From: Hasllibacter halocynthiae
GTDB lineage: Bacteria; Pseudomonadota; Alphaproteobacteria; Rhodobacterales; Rhodobacteraceae
Length of the DNA stretch: 64,000 nt
Direction of reading: 5' to 3'
Assembly: GCF_003003095.1 (NCBI RefSeq)
Contig: NZ_PVTT01000002.1
Coordinates: 372,001 to 436,000 of the forward strand
The translations under genes and the position numbers were made by a program. Under the pieces are notes generated by a model. It saw only the letters and a program-made list of their open reading frames with translations, ran no database searches and was not told the DNA's origin. Positions 18,673 through 26,323 of the stretch are shown here, piece after piece (position 1 is the stretch's first letter; each line of letters begins with the position of its first letter).

Positions 18673-19476
18673 TCAGCCCCAGGTCGGGTGGAAGCGGTCC
18701 GAGGGGGTGAAGATCTCGGCCCCCGTCGCGGTCACGCCGACCGAATGCTCGAACTGCGCGGAGAGGGACTTGTCCCGCGTCACCGCCGTCCAGTCGTCGG
18801 ACAGCACCTTCGTCTCGGGGCGGCCGAGGTTCACCATGGGCTCGATGGTGAAGAACATCCCCTCCTCCAGCACGGGCCCGGTGCCGGGGCGGCCGTAGTG
18901 CAGGACGTTGGGCGGCGCGTGGAACACCCGCCCGAGGCCGTGCCCGCAGAAGTCGCGCACCACGGACATGCGGTGCCCCTCGACGAAGGACTGGATGGCG
19001 TGGCCGACGTCGCCGAACGTGTTGCCGGGGCGGACGGCCGCGATCCCCTTCATCAGCGCGTCGTGGGTCACGTCCATAAGGCGCCGCGCCTTCACCGAAG
19101 GGCTGCCGGCCACGTACATGCGGCTGGTGTCCCCGAACCAGCCGTCCACGATCACCGTGACGTCGATGTTGAGGACGTCGCCGTCCTTCAGGACCTTGTC
19201 GCCGGGGATGCCGTGGCAGACGACGTGGTTCACGGAGATGCAGGTCGCGTGGCGGTAGCCCTTGTAGCCGATGGTCGCCGACTGGGCGCCCGCCTCCTCG
19301 ACCCACCTCGTCACCAGCGCATCGAGCGCGCCGGTCGTCCGGCCGGGGCGGACGTGCTCCGCGATCCGGTCCAGGATGCCGCTCGCCAGCGCGCCGGCGC
19401 GGCGCATGCCCGCGAAATCCGCGTCCTCGTGGATGCGGATGCCGTCGCGCGTGAGGCGCCCCCTGATCTCGTCCAT
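18673..19476 (-). CDS. map: Type I methionine aminopeptidase
   Basis: A 267-residue metalloprotease removing N-terminal methionine. The metal-ligand segments are in order: SVNHVVCHGIPGDKVLKDGD, NIDVTVIVDGWFGDTSRMY, FCGHGLGRVFHAPPNV, FFTIEPMVNLG and QFEHSVGVTATG. Length and motifs match bacterial type Ia enzymes. ATG at complement 19474-19476 gives MDEIRGRLTRDGIRIHEDADF. Convergent with rsmD, divergent from the molybdopterin-binding-domain gene. Confidence 0.95.
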   Translation of the reverse strand: MDEIRGRLTRDGIRIHEDADFAGMRRAGALASGILDRIAEHVRPGRTTGALDALVTRWVEEAGAQSATIGYKGYRHATCISVNHVVCHGIPGDKVLKDGDVLNIDVTVIVDGWFGDTSRMYVAGSPSVKARRLMDVTHDALMKGIAAVRPGNTFGDVGHAIQSFVEGHRMSVVRDFCGHGLGRVFHAPPNVLHYGRPGTGPVLEEGMFFTIEPMVNLGRPETKVLSDDWTAVTRDKSLSAQFEHSVGVTATGAEIFTPSDRFHPTWG

Positions 19477-19560
19477 GCCGTCTCTCCGCGATTGCGGCGC
19501 GAGATAGTCCCGCCCGCTGCGGATTGCCAGCCGGGCGCGCGCCGCATAGCGGTCGGCGCC

Positions 19561-20292
19561 ATGCAGCAGACCACCTCCGCCATGATCGTCGTCGGGGACG
19601 AGATCCTCTCCGGCCGGACCCGCGACAGCAACATGCACCACCTCGCCGGCCTCCTGACCGCGAAGGGCATCCCCCTGCGCGAGGTGCGCGTGGTCGCGGA
19701 CGCGCCCGCGGCCATCGTCGCGGCCGTCCGCGCGCTCTCGCCGGCGCACGGGCACGTCTTCACCTCCGGCGGGATAGGCCCCACGCACGACGACCGCACG
19801 GCGGACGCCGTGGCCGAGGCGATGGGCGCCCCCATCGACGTGCGCGAGGACGCGCGCGCCCTCCTCCAGGCCCATTACGACCGGCAGGGCATCGCGATGA
19901 ACGAGGCGCGGCTGCGCATGGCCCGCATCCCCGAGGGCGCGGTGCTGATCGACAACCCCGTCTCGGCCGCGCCGGGCTTCTCGCTGGGCAACGTCCACGT
20001 CATGGCCGGCGTGCCGAAGATCTTCGCCGCGATGTGCGAGGGCCTGCTGCCGCGCCTGACGGGGGGCGCGCCCATCCTCTCCGAGAGCGTCCCCGCCGAG
20101 CGGGGCGAGGGCGACGTCGCCGCCCTCCTCGCCGGGCTGCAGGACGCGCATCCCGCGCTCGACTTCGGCTCCTACCCGTTCCAGCGCCCGGACGGGCGCT
20201 ACGGCACGAACCTAGTGATCCGCGGCACGGACGCCGCGGCCCTGGCACGGGCGCGGGCCGAGCTGGAGGCGGCGCTCGCCGCGCTGCCGTGA
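19561..20292 (+). CDS. Molybdopterin-binding domain protein (CinA N-terminal/MoaB-Mog type)
   Basis: A 243-residue MoCF_biosynth-domain protein. The N terminus MIVVGDEILSGRTRDSNMHHLAGLL and the loop FTSGGIGPTHDD at about 66-77 are diagnostic of the CinA-N/COG1058 family; AGVPKIFAAM lies in the C-terminal half. The PncC nicotinamide-nucleotide deamidase domain of full CinA is absent, so this is the short stand-alone form. Function may be in pyridine nucleotide repair or be unknown; it is not a dedicated Moco gene on context. It overlaps the next GNAT gene by GTGA. Confidence 0.88.
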   Translation: MQQTTSAMIVVGDEILSGRTRDSNMHHLAGLLTAKGIPLREVRVVADAPAAIVAAVRALSPAHGHVFTSGGIGPTHDDRTADAVAEAMGAPIDVREDARALLQAHYDRQGIAMNEARLRMARIPEGAVLIDNPVSAAPGFSLGNVHVMAGVPKIFAAMCEGLLPRLTGGAPILSESVPAERGEGDVAALLAGLQDAHPALDFGSYPFQRPDGRYGTNLVIRGTDAAALARARAELEAALAALP

Positions 20293-20999
20293 CCGCGCCG
20301 GACGCCGCGCGGGTCATGGCGGCCGTCCGGGCGACGTGGCCGCCGGCCGGGCTGGACCGGATCGGGGCGTTCGACCTGCCCCGCGACCGCGAGGGGTCGG
20401 GCCGCGCGACCTCGGCGCGGGTCCTGTCGCCGCCCGCGCCCGCGGACGTGGACGCCCTCCTGGCCGCCCGGCCCGGGGTGGCGGTCTGCGTGGTCGAGGG
20501 CGTGGACCATCCCGGCGCGCTCGGCGCGCGCGGCTTCGCGCCGGGGCCGGCGACCTTGCTGATGGCGGGGCCTGCGGCGCCGCTCGCCGAGGGGGAGGCG
20601 CCGCCGCCGGGCTCCGGCCGGGCGCACTGGCCGCCCCTCGCCGCGCTGGGCGCGCTCTGGGACGCGACCGGCAACCCCGCCATCCGCCGCGCCCCCGCCC
20701 ACCGCGCGCCCGGGCCGAAGGCCGCCATCCTCCTGCGGGTGGGGGACCGGGTGGCGGGGGGCCTCTTCGCGGGGGTCGACGGGGGGTGCGCCGCGCTCCA
20801 CATGGTGGTGACGAGGCCTGGGATGCGGAGGCGCGGGGTGGGGATGCTGGGGATGCGGCACGCGGCGGACTTCGCGCGCGGGCACGGCGCGGAATGGCTG
20901 GTGCTGCCGGTGGACGCCGCGAACGCCCCCGCGCTCGCGCTCTATCGCGGGGCGGGGCTGCGCGAGGTGGGCCGCTACCGCTACTGGGGCCGGGCGTGA
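20289..20999 (+). CDS. GNAT family N-acetyltransferase
   Basis: A 236-residue predicted acetyltransferase starting at GTG in a GTGA overlap with the preceding stop. The C-terminal half carries the acetyl-CoA fold: RVGDRVAGGLFAGVDGGCAALHMVV, then RPGMRRRGVGMLGMRHA (pyrophosphate-binding loop at about 176-190) and LPVDAANAPALALYRGAGLREVGRYRYWGR. The N-terminal 130 residues are Ala/Pro/Gly-rich and less conserved. Substrate unknown. It is the middle gene of a three-gene chain with the CinA-like and second GNAT genes. Confidence 0.85.
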   Translation: MTAPDAARVMAAVRATWPPAGLDRIGAFDLPRDREGSGRATSARVLSPPAPADVDALLAARPGVAVCVVEGVDHPGALGARGFAPGPATLLMAGPAAPLAEGEAPPPGSGRAHWPPLAALGALWDATGNPAIRRAPAHRAPGPKAAILLRVGDRVAGGLFAGVDGGCAALHMVVTRPGMRRRGVGMLGMRHAADFARGHGAEWLVLPVDAANAPALALYRGAGLREVGRYRYWGRA

Positions 21000-21517
21000 G
21001 CGTTCGGCGCGCCCGGCCCGGCGACGCGGACGCGGTAGCGCGGGTCCACGTGCAGGCCTGGCGCGAGGCCTATCTCGACCTCCTGCCCCACGACGTGATC
21101 GCCTCCCGCACGCTGGAGGCGCGGCGCGCCCTCTGGCGGGCGGTGATCGAGACCCAAGACGAGGACACCCCCGTCTTCGTGGGCGAGGCCGAGGGCGAGG
21201 TGGCGGCCTTCGGCAAGGCCGGCCCCCAGCGGACGGAGGCGCTGCGCACCATGGGCCACACGGGCGAAATCTGGTCGCTCTACGCCCTGCGGGCCGCGCA
21301 CGGGCGGGGGCTGGGGCGCGCGCTGATGGAGGCGATGCTGGACGCCTTGGCGGCGCGGGGCCACGCCTCGGCGGCGCTATGGGTGCTCGCCTCCAGCCCC
21401 TCGCGGGGCTTCTACCGGCATCTGGGCGGGACCGAGGTGCTGGAGGGCGAGGACGCGCCCGGCGGCGCGAAGGAGGTCGCGCTGGCCTTCGACCTCGGCG
21501 CGCGCTCGGCGGACTAG
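20996..21517 (+). CDS. GNAT family N-acetyltransferase
   Basis: A 173-residue acetyltransferase starting at GTG in a GTGA overlap with the gene before. VRRARPGDADAVARVHVQAWREAYLDLLP is a typical GNAT N terminus. The acetyl-CoA loop AAHGRGLGRALMEAML is at about 101-116 and LWVLASSPSRGFYRHLGGTEV near the end. It belongs to the widespread RimI-like small-molecule/protein group; the substrate cannot be predicted. Convergent with the LysR gene 73 bp away. Confidence 0.88.
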   Translation: MSVRRARPGDADAVARVHVQAWREAYLDLLPHDVIASRTLEARRALWRAVIETQDEDTPVFVGEAEGEVAAFGKAGPQRTEALRTMGHTGEIWSLYALRAAHGRGLGRALMEAMLDALAARGHASAALWVLASSPSRGFYRHLGGTEVLEGEDAPGGAKEVALAFDLGARSAD

Positions 21518-21590
21518 TCGCCCGGCCTAGCCGCCCGGCCGCGCGCGGGGCCCGGGGGGGATGGGCCGGGCGCCGCCGGGGGCCGGGCGC

Positions 21591-22547
21591 TCAGCCCACC
21601 CCGCGCAGGACGGCGACGTTGGTCTCCTCCGGCTCGGGCTCGGTCCAGTCGTGGGGGCCGCGATCGGCGAACATCCCCACGAGGAAGTTGATGAAGGCGC
21701 GCACCTTGGGCTGGGTGAACCGGCCCGGCGGATAGACCGCGTAGATGCCCTGGGTGTCCACGGGAAGGTCTGGCAGCGCCTCCTCCACGAGGCCCTGAGA
21801 CAGCGCTTCGGCCGTCAGGAAGGTCGGCAGGTAGGCGATGCCGAGGCCCGAGATGGCGGCGTTCAGCAGCGACTGCCCGTCGTTCACCGTCAGCCAGCCG
21901 GCGGTGCGGACCTGCCGCTTCTCGCCCGAGGGGGCGGTGATACGCCAGACGGCCCCGCGCGCGTCGTTCGAGTAGTGCAGCAGCTTGTGCGCGTTCAGGT
22001 CGTCGATCCGCCCGGGGCGGCCGTACTGGGCGAAGTAGGCGGGGCTCGCGATCATGCGGCGCGCCGTCTCGGCCAGCTTGCGCGCGCGAAGCGAGCTGTC
22101 CTCGAGCTCGCCGATGCGGATGGCCATGTCGAACCCTTCGGAGATCAGCTCCACGAACCGGTTGTTCAGCACCATGTTGACGGTGATGTCGGGGTACTCC
22201 TTCAGGAAGTCCCCCAGCACGGGCGAGAGGTGGTTCACCCCGAAATCCGTCGCGACGGAGATCCGCAGCATCCCCGAGGGCGCCGACTGCATCGAGGCGA
22301 CGAGGGCGTCGGCCTCGCCCGCGTCGTTCAGAACCCGGCGCGCGCGGTCGTAATAGGCCAGCCCGATCTCGGTCGGGGAGACGCGGCGCGTGGTGCGGTT
22401 CAGCAGGCGCGCGCCCAGCCGCGCCTCGAGCGAGGAGACGTGCTTGGAGACCGCCGACTTCGAGATGCCGAGCTTGCGCGCCGCGTCGGTGAACCCGCCC
22501 TGATCCACCACCGTGGCGAACGCCTCCATCTCGCTCAGTCTGTCCAT
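21591..22547 (-). CDS. LysR-family transcriptional regulator, CrgA/AaeR-like branch
   Basis: A 318-residue LysR regulator. I start it at ATG (complement 22545-22547), MDRLSEMEAFATVVDQGGFT, the conserved N terminus; an ATG 135 bp upstream would add an atypical basic leader. The helix-turn-helix is at about 18-38 (FTDAARKLGISKSAVSKHVS). Effector-domain segments such as PSGMLRISVATDFGVNHLSPVL and FDMAIRIGELEDSSL are typical of the CrgA-like branch. It is divergent from the PcaB-like lyase, which with the MFS exporter is its likely target. Inducer unknown. Confidence 0.9.
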   Translation of the reverse strand: MDRLSEMEAFATVVDQGGFTDAARKLGISKSAVSKHVSSLEARLGARLLNRTTRRVSPTEIGLAYYDRARRVLNDAGEADALVASMQSAPSGMLRISVATDFGVNHLSPVLGDFLKEYPDITVNMVLNNRFVELISEGFDMAIRIGELEDSSLRARKLAETARRMIASPAYFAQYGRPGRIDDLNAHKLLHYSNDARGAVWRITAPSGEKRQVRTAGWLTVNDGQSLLNAAISGLGIAYLPTFLTAEALSQGLVEEALPDLPVDTQGIYAVYPPGRFTQPKVRAFINFLVGMFADRGPHDWTEPEPEETNVAVLRGVG

Positions 22548-22599
22548 GGGCAAGGTCCTCGGGTGCGGTGCTCGTCGACGACGTGTCGCGGGGGATTGT

Positions 22600-22624
22600 G
22601 GCGCGAGGATGCGCCGATTGGCGC
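22600..22624. promoter_or_regulatory. Three alternating GGCGC/GCGCC arms in the LysR-lyase divergent region
   Basis: GGCGC (22600-22604), N6, GCGCC (22611-22615), N4, GGCGC (22620-22624). The middle arm can pair with either neighbour. It lies 53 bp upstream of the LysR start and 88 bp upstream of the lyase start, where a LysR operator is expected. Short GC-only arms arise easily by chance in this genome, so confidence is low. Confidence 0.3.
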
Positions 22625-22711
22625 GGACGCGCGGCCATTGCGGGACGGGGCGGGCGATCGTTGCCGGCAGGCGTCTTGCCAACGCCCGCGCGGGGCGTCA
22701 CCCCCGCGGGG

Positions 22712-24025
22712 ATGCCGGCCTCGCCCTTCTCCTCGCGCCTCCACGGGGGCCTCTTCGCGCCCGGCGCGCTCGCCCCCCTCCTGACGGACGGGGCCGAGGT
22801 CCGGTCGATGCTGCTGGTCTGGCGGGCGCTGGCCGCCGCGCAGGCCGCCGAGGGGCTGATCCCCGAGACCGCCGCCCGCGCCATCGGCCGCGCCGCCCTC
22901 GAGGCCGAGATCGACCCTGCCGCGCTGGCGGAGGGCACCGCCCGCAGCGCCGTGCCGGTGCCGGCCCTCCTCGCCGCCTTCCGGGAAGCGGTCGGCGCGC
23001 CCGAGCCCGCGGGCTGGGTGCACTGGGGCGCGACCTCGCAGGACGTGATGGACACCGCGCTGGCGCTGCGGCTGCGCCAGGCCCTCCTCGTGATGGAGGA
23101 CGGGCTGGACGGCGCGATCCGCGCCCTCGCCGCCTTGGCCGGCGGCGAGGCCGCGACCCCCCTGGCCGCCCGCACCTGGGCGGTGCCCGCGGTGCCCACG
23201 ACGCTGGGCGCGGTGGCGGCCGAATGGGGCCGGCCCCTCCTCGCGGCGAGGGCGGCGCTGGGGGCGGTGCGGGCGGACGCCCTGCGGGTCTCGCTCTCCG
23301 GGGCGGCGGGCACGCTCTCGGCGATGGGGCCGGAGGGGCCCGCCGTGCGCGCCCGGATGGCCGGGGCGCTGGGCCTTCTCGACCCCGGCGCGTCGATCCA
23401 TGCCGACCGGCAGGGGGTGGCCGGCCTCTCGGCCTGGTGCACGCGCGCGGCGGGCGCCTCGGCGAAGGCGGCCGAGGACGTGATCGCGATGGTCGCCGCG
23501 GGCGAGGCCCGGCTGGAGGGGGCGGGCGCCTCCTCGACCATGCCGCAGAAGGCGAACCCCGTGCTGCCCTCGCTCGTGGTGGCGCTGGCGCGCGCGCAGG
23601 TCGGCCTCGACGCCGCGCTCCAGGGCGCGCGGATCCACCGGGGCCAGCGCGACGGCGCGGCCTGGATGACCGAATGGCTCCTCCTGCCGCAGGTCCTCCT
23701 CGGGACGAACCGGGCGCTGACGGCCCTTCGCGAGACGCTGGAGGCGCTGCGCCCCGACCGTGCGGCGATGGCCGCGATGGGCGGCGACGTCCTGGGGCTG
23801 ATCCACGCGGAGGCGATCTCCCTCGCGCTGACGGGGCCCCTGCCCCGCGCGGAGGCGCAGGCCGAGACGCAGCGCCTCGCGGCGCGGGCGCGGGCGCAGG
23901 GCACGCCCCTGCCCGCCCTCGCCGCGCGGGCCCATCCGGACGTCGCCTTCCCCCCCGCCGGGACCGGCACCGCGGAGGCGGACGCCCGCGCCTTCGCCGC
24001 CCGGGCGCGCGAGGCGCTGGGATGA
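22712..24025 (+). CDS. Fumarase/aspartase-superfamily lyase, 3-carboxy-cis,cis-muconate cycloisomerase (PcaB)-like
   Basis: A 437-residue member of the aspartase/fumarase superfamily. The superfamily signature is visible as GASSTMPQKANPVLPS at about 272-287; GWVHWGATSQDVMDTA is the substrate-binding stretch found in PcaB and adenylosuccinate lyase. Overall similarity to PcaB (FSSRLHGGLFAPG at the start, HRGQRDGAAWMTEWLLLP) is stronger than to PurB. I start it at ATG 22712 (MPASPFSSRLHGG); an ATG at 22568 would add 48 atypical residues. No other beta-ketoadipate genes are adjacent, so the pathway role is tentative. It overlaps the MFS gene by ATGA. Confidence 0.82.
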   Translation: MPASPFSSRLHGGLFAPGALAPLLTDGAEVRSMLLVWRALAAAQAAEGLIPETAARAIGRAALEAEIDPAALAEGTARSAVPVPALLAAFREAVGAPEPAGWVHWGATSQDVMDTALALRLRQALLVMEDGLDGAIRALAALAGGEAATPLAARTWAVPAVPTTLGAVAAEWGRPLLAARAALGAVRADALRVSLSGAAGTLSAMGPEGPAVRARMAGALGLLDPGASIHADRQGVAGLSAWCTRAAGASAKAAEDVIAMVAAGEARLEGAGASSTMPQKANPVLPSLVVALARAQVGLDAALQGARIHRGQRDGAAWMTEWLLLPQVLLGTNRALTALRETLEALRPDRAAMAAMGGDVLGLIHAEAISLALTGPLPRAEAQAETQRLAARARAQGTPLPALAARAHPDVAFPPAGTGTAEADARAFAARAREALG

Positions 24026-25281
24026 CGCGGCGGGCGGCGGGCGGGCGGCTGCCCATCGCCTTCGTCCTCCTCTGCCTGACGCTCGACGCGATGGGGATCG
24101 GGCTGATCCTGCCCGTCATGCCCGCCCTCATCGAGGAGCTGACCGGCGGCGGCATCGGCGAGGCGGCCCTTTGGGGCGGAGTGCTGTCGGCCGCGTTCGC
24201 GGTGATGCAGTTCCTCTTCGGCCCGCTCCTCGGCAGCCTCTCGGACCGGTGGGGGCGGCGGCCGGTCCTCCTCGTCTCGCTCGCGGTGATGACGGCGGAC
24301 TACGTGGTCATGGCGCTGGCCGGGTCGATCTGGCTGCTGCTGCTGACGCGCGTGGTCGGCGGGATCACCGCCGCGACCATGTCCACCGCCAACGCCTTCA
24401 TCGCCGACATCTCGGACCCGGAGGAGAAGGCCGCGCGCTTCGGCCTCGCGGGGGCGGCCTTCGGGGTGGGCTTCGTCCTCGGACCCGCGATCGGCGGCGT
24501 GCTGGGCGAGCTCGGCACCCGCGCGCCCTTCTGGGCGGCCGCGGCCCTCGGGGCGGCGAACCTCGCGCTCGGCCTCCTCGTGATGCCCGAGACCGTGCGC
24601 CGGCCCAGGCCCTTCTCGCTGCGCGGGGCGAACCCGCTCGGCGCGCTCGCCGCGCTCGGCGGGGGCGGGGGCGGGGGCCGAAGCGGGGGCGAAGGGGTGC
24701 GCCTCTTCCTCGGGATCGTCTTCCTCTACGAGTTCGCGTTCATCGTCTATCCCGCCACCTGGGCCTATTTCGGCCCCGCGGCCTTCGGCTGGACGCCCGG
24801 CACGGTGGGGCTGTCGCTGACGCTCTTCGGCGTCTCGCTGGCGGTTGTGCAGGGCGGGCTGATCCGCGTCGCCCTGTGCCACCTGGGCGAGCGGGGGACG
24901 GTGCTCTGGGGGCTCGTCTTCAACGCGGGCATCTTCGCGGTCCTCGGCGTCCTCGGCGTGGGGTGGATCGCCCTCGCGCTGACGCCGGTGACGGGCCTCG
25001 GGGCGGTGGTGACGCCGGCGCTGCAGGGGCTGATGTCGCGGCGGATGGCGGAGGACCGGCAGGGCGAGCTGCAGGGCGCGATCACCTCCGCGCGGGCGCT
25101 GGCGGCGGTGTTCTCGCCCTTCGCGATGACGGCCCTCTTCTGGTGGGGCGAGGCGCGGGGCCTGCCGGGGCTGGCCTTCCTCCTCTCCTCGGCGCTGATC
25201 GCCGTCTGCCTCCTCCTGTGGACCGGCCGGCGGCGCGCCGCGGCGGCGCGGCCGGACGGCGAGGGGCGTGGCGGGGCGTGA
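24022..25281 (+). CDS. MFS transporter, TetA/TCR-like family
   Basis: A 419-residue inner-membrane proton-driven exporter with 12 predicted helices. The N terminus LLCLTLDAMGIGLILPVMP and motif A GSLSDRWGRRPVLL (about 70-84), then DYVVMALAGSIWLLLLTRVVGGITAATM, are typical of the TetA group. The central cytoplasmic loop contains a glycine run (about 213-224). Many such proteins are general drug/metabolite exporters, so tetracycline resistance should not be assumed. The start overlaps the lyase stop (ATGA). The last 13 bases overlap the 3' end of a tRNA gene on the other strand. Confidence 0.88.
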   Translation: MTRRAAGGRLPIAFVLLCLTLDAMGIGLILPVMPALIEELTGGGIGEAALWGGVLSAAFAVMQFLFGPLLGSLSDRWGRRPVLLVSLAVMTADYVVMALAGSIWLLLLTRVVGGITAATMSTANAFIADISDPEEKAARFGLAGAAFGVGFVLGPAIGGVLGELGTRAPFWAAAALGAANLALGLLVMPETVRRPRPFSLRGANPLGALAALGGGGGGGRSGGEGVRLFLGIVFLYEFAFIVYPATWAYFGPAAFGWTPGTVGLSLTLFGVSLAVVQGGLIRVALCHLGERGTVLWGLVFNAGIFAVLGVLGVGWIALALTPVTGLGAVVTPALQGLMSRRMAEDRQGELQGAITSARALAAVFSPFAMTALFWWGEARGLPGLAFLLSSALIAVCLLLWTGRRRAAAARPDGEGRGGA

Positions 25282-25345
25282 AGGATTCGAACCCTCGACC
25301 GTCCGATTAGAAGTCGGATGCTCTATCCAGCTGAGCTAACGCCCC
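25269..25345 (-). tRNA. tRNA-Arg (anticodon TCT)
   Basis: Read on the minus strand from 25345: acceptor GGGGCGT pairing with ACGCCCC (25273-25279), D-arm TAGCTCAGCTGGATAGAGC, anticodon stem TCCGA/TCGGA enclosing CTTCTAA with anticodon TCT at 25309-25311, and T-arm GGTTCGAATCC. The discriminator base is G (25272) and CCA is encoded at 25269-25271. The anticodon reads AGA/AGG codons, which are rare in this GC-rich genome. The 3' end overlaps the MFS coding region by 13 bases. Confidence 0.97.
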
Positions 25346-25354
25346 ACGGGCCCC

Positions 25355-25891
25355 TCATTGCCCCGGCGCGGGGGCCCCGTCCAGTTCCCCGTCCTGCACG
25401 CCGTCCCGCACGGCGCCCAGCTCCAGGGTCATGAAGACGCTCTCGGGGTCGGGCGCGTAGCCCTCGAACGCCCCGCATTCCCGGAAGCCGAAGCGTCCGT
25501 ACATCCGGCGGGCGGGAAGGAAGTCGTCCCAGCCGCCCGTCTCCAGCGAGACCCGGGACGCGCCCATCGCGCGGGCCTCGGCGATCAGCCGCGCCAGCAG
25601 GGCCCGGCCCACGCCCCGGCCTCGCGCCGCCGCGGCCGTGTGCATCGACTTGATCTCGGCATGGCCGTCGCGGATCGCCTTGACCGCCCCGATGCCGAGA
25701 AGCGTCGCCCCCTGCGCAGCCAGCCCCCGCGCCGCGAAGAGGCGGGCGCCCGCCGCCTCCAGCGCGCCGGGATCCATCACGTGGCACGACCCGGGCGGGG
25801 AAATGCGGACCATCAGCGCGTGGTGCGCCTCGATCAGCGCCCGGACGTCCGCCTCCGAAGCGGAGGCCCGCCCGACCCTCAATGCGTCCAC
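25355..25891 (-). CDS. GNAT family N-acetyltransferase (YsnE/PaiA-like)
   Basis: A predicted acetyltransferase of about 178 residues. RALIEAHHALMVRISPPGSCHVMDP is the family N-terminal pattern; the acetyl-CoA loop AAAARGRGVGRALLARLI and SLETGGWDDFLPARRMYGRFGF complete the fold. There is no ATG at the right place: a GTG (complement 25889-25891, preceded by GGCGGGG) or a TTG (25880-25882, overlapping the upstream gene's TGA) are the candidates, and I give the GTG. Either overlaps the NDUFS4-like gene. The next gene downstream on this strand is the tRNA-Arg gene, 9 bp away. Confidence 0.8.
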   Translation of the reverse strand: MDALRVGRASASEADVRALIEAHHALMVRISPPGSCHVMDPGALEAAGARLFAARGLAAQGATLLGIGAVKAIRDGHAEIKSMHTAAAARGRGVGRALLARLIAEARAMGASRVSLETGGWDDFLPARRMYGRFGFRECGAFEGYAPDPESVFMTLELGAVRDGVQDGELDGAPAPGQ

Positions 25892-26190
25892 GAACCCCGC
25901 CGGCCGGTGGCGAAGTTCTCGCCGTAGCCGCCCGCGCGCACGTTCGGCGCGCGCCTGCGAGGGTCCTTCGCGACCAGCTCGACCCCGTGCGCCTCCGCGT
26001 AGCCTTCGGCGGCCTCGCGGGTGTCGAAGCTCATGCGGACCTGCGCCTGGGTGTCGCGGGACGAGGTCCAGCCCATCAGGGGGTCCACCTCGCGCGCGGT
26101 CTGGGGCACGAACTCCAGCACCCAGCCGCGAGTGCGCGCCTGCCCGGAGGACATCGCCGTCTTGGCCGGCTGGTAGAGTCGCGCGCGCAT
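25879..26190 (-). CDS. ETC complex I subunit, NDUFS4-like
   Basis: A 103-residue homologue of the mitochondrial complex I accessory subunit NDUFS4 (AQDQ, 18 kDa), found in alphaproteobacterial NADH:quinone oxidoreductase. The N terminus [25 protein letters not shown] and [31 protein letters not shown], with a C-terminal [20 protein letters not shown], match the family closely. It stands alone away from any nuo operon and is divergent from uvrB across a 133-bp gap. Start at complement 26188-26190 gives the conserved [10 protein letters not shown]; an upstream ATG gives a Cys/Arg-rich leader and is rejected. Confidence 0.92.
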   Translation of the reverse strand: MRARLYQPAKTAMSSGQARTRGWVLEFVPQTAREVDPLMGWTSSRDTQAQVRMSFDTREAAEGYAEAHGVELVAKDPRRRAPNVRAGGYGENFATGRRGSWTH

Positions 26191-26323
26191 CGGGCCCTCC
26201 GCGGTGGAACGGCATCGATATGCCCCTCCCCGCCCCGCCGCGCAAGCGCCGCGCCGGCGCCGCGCCCCCTTGCATTGCGCCCCCCGGACCGTAGGTCGAA
26301 GGGGAACGCAGGGGGAACCTCGC

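Noticed and set aside
24022-25281. Tetracycline resistance determinant
   Set aside because: The TetA-like motifs are shared by many general MFS exporters; no TetR-type repressor is adjacent (the nearby regulator is LysR).
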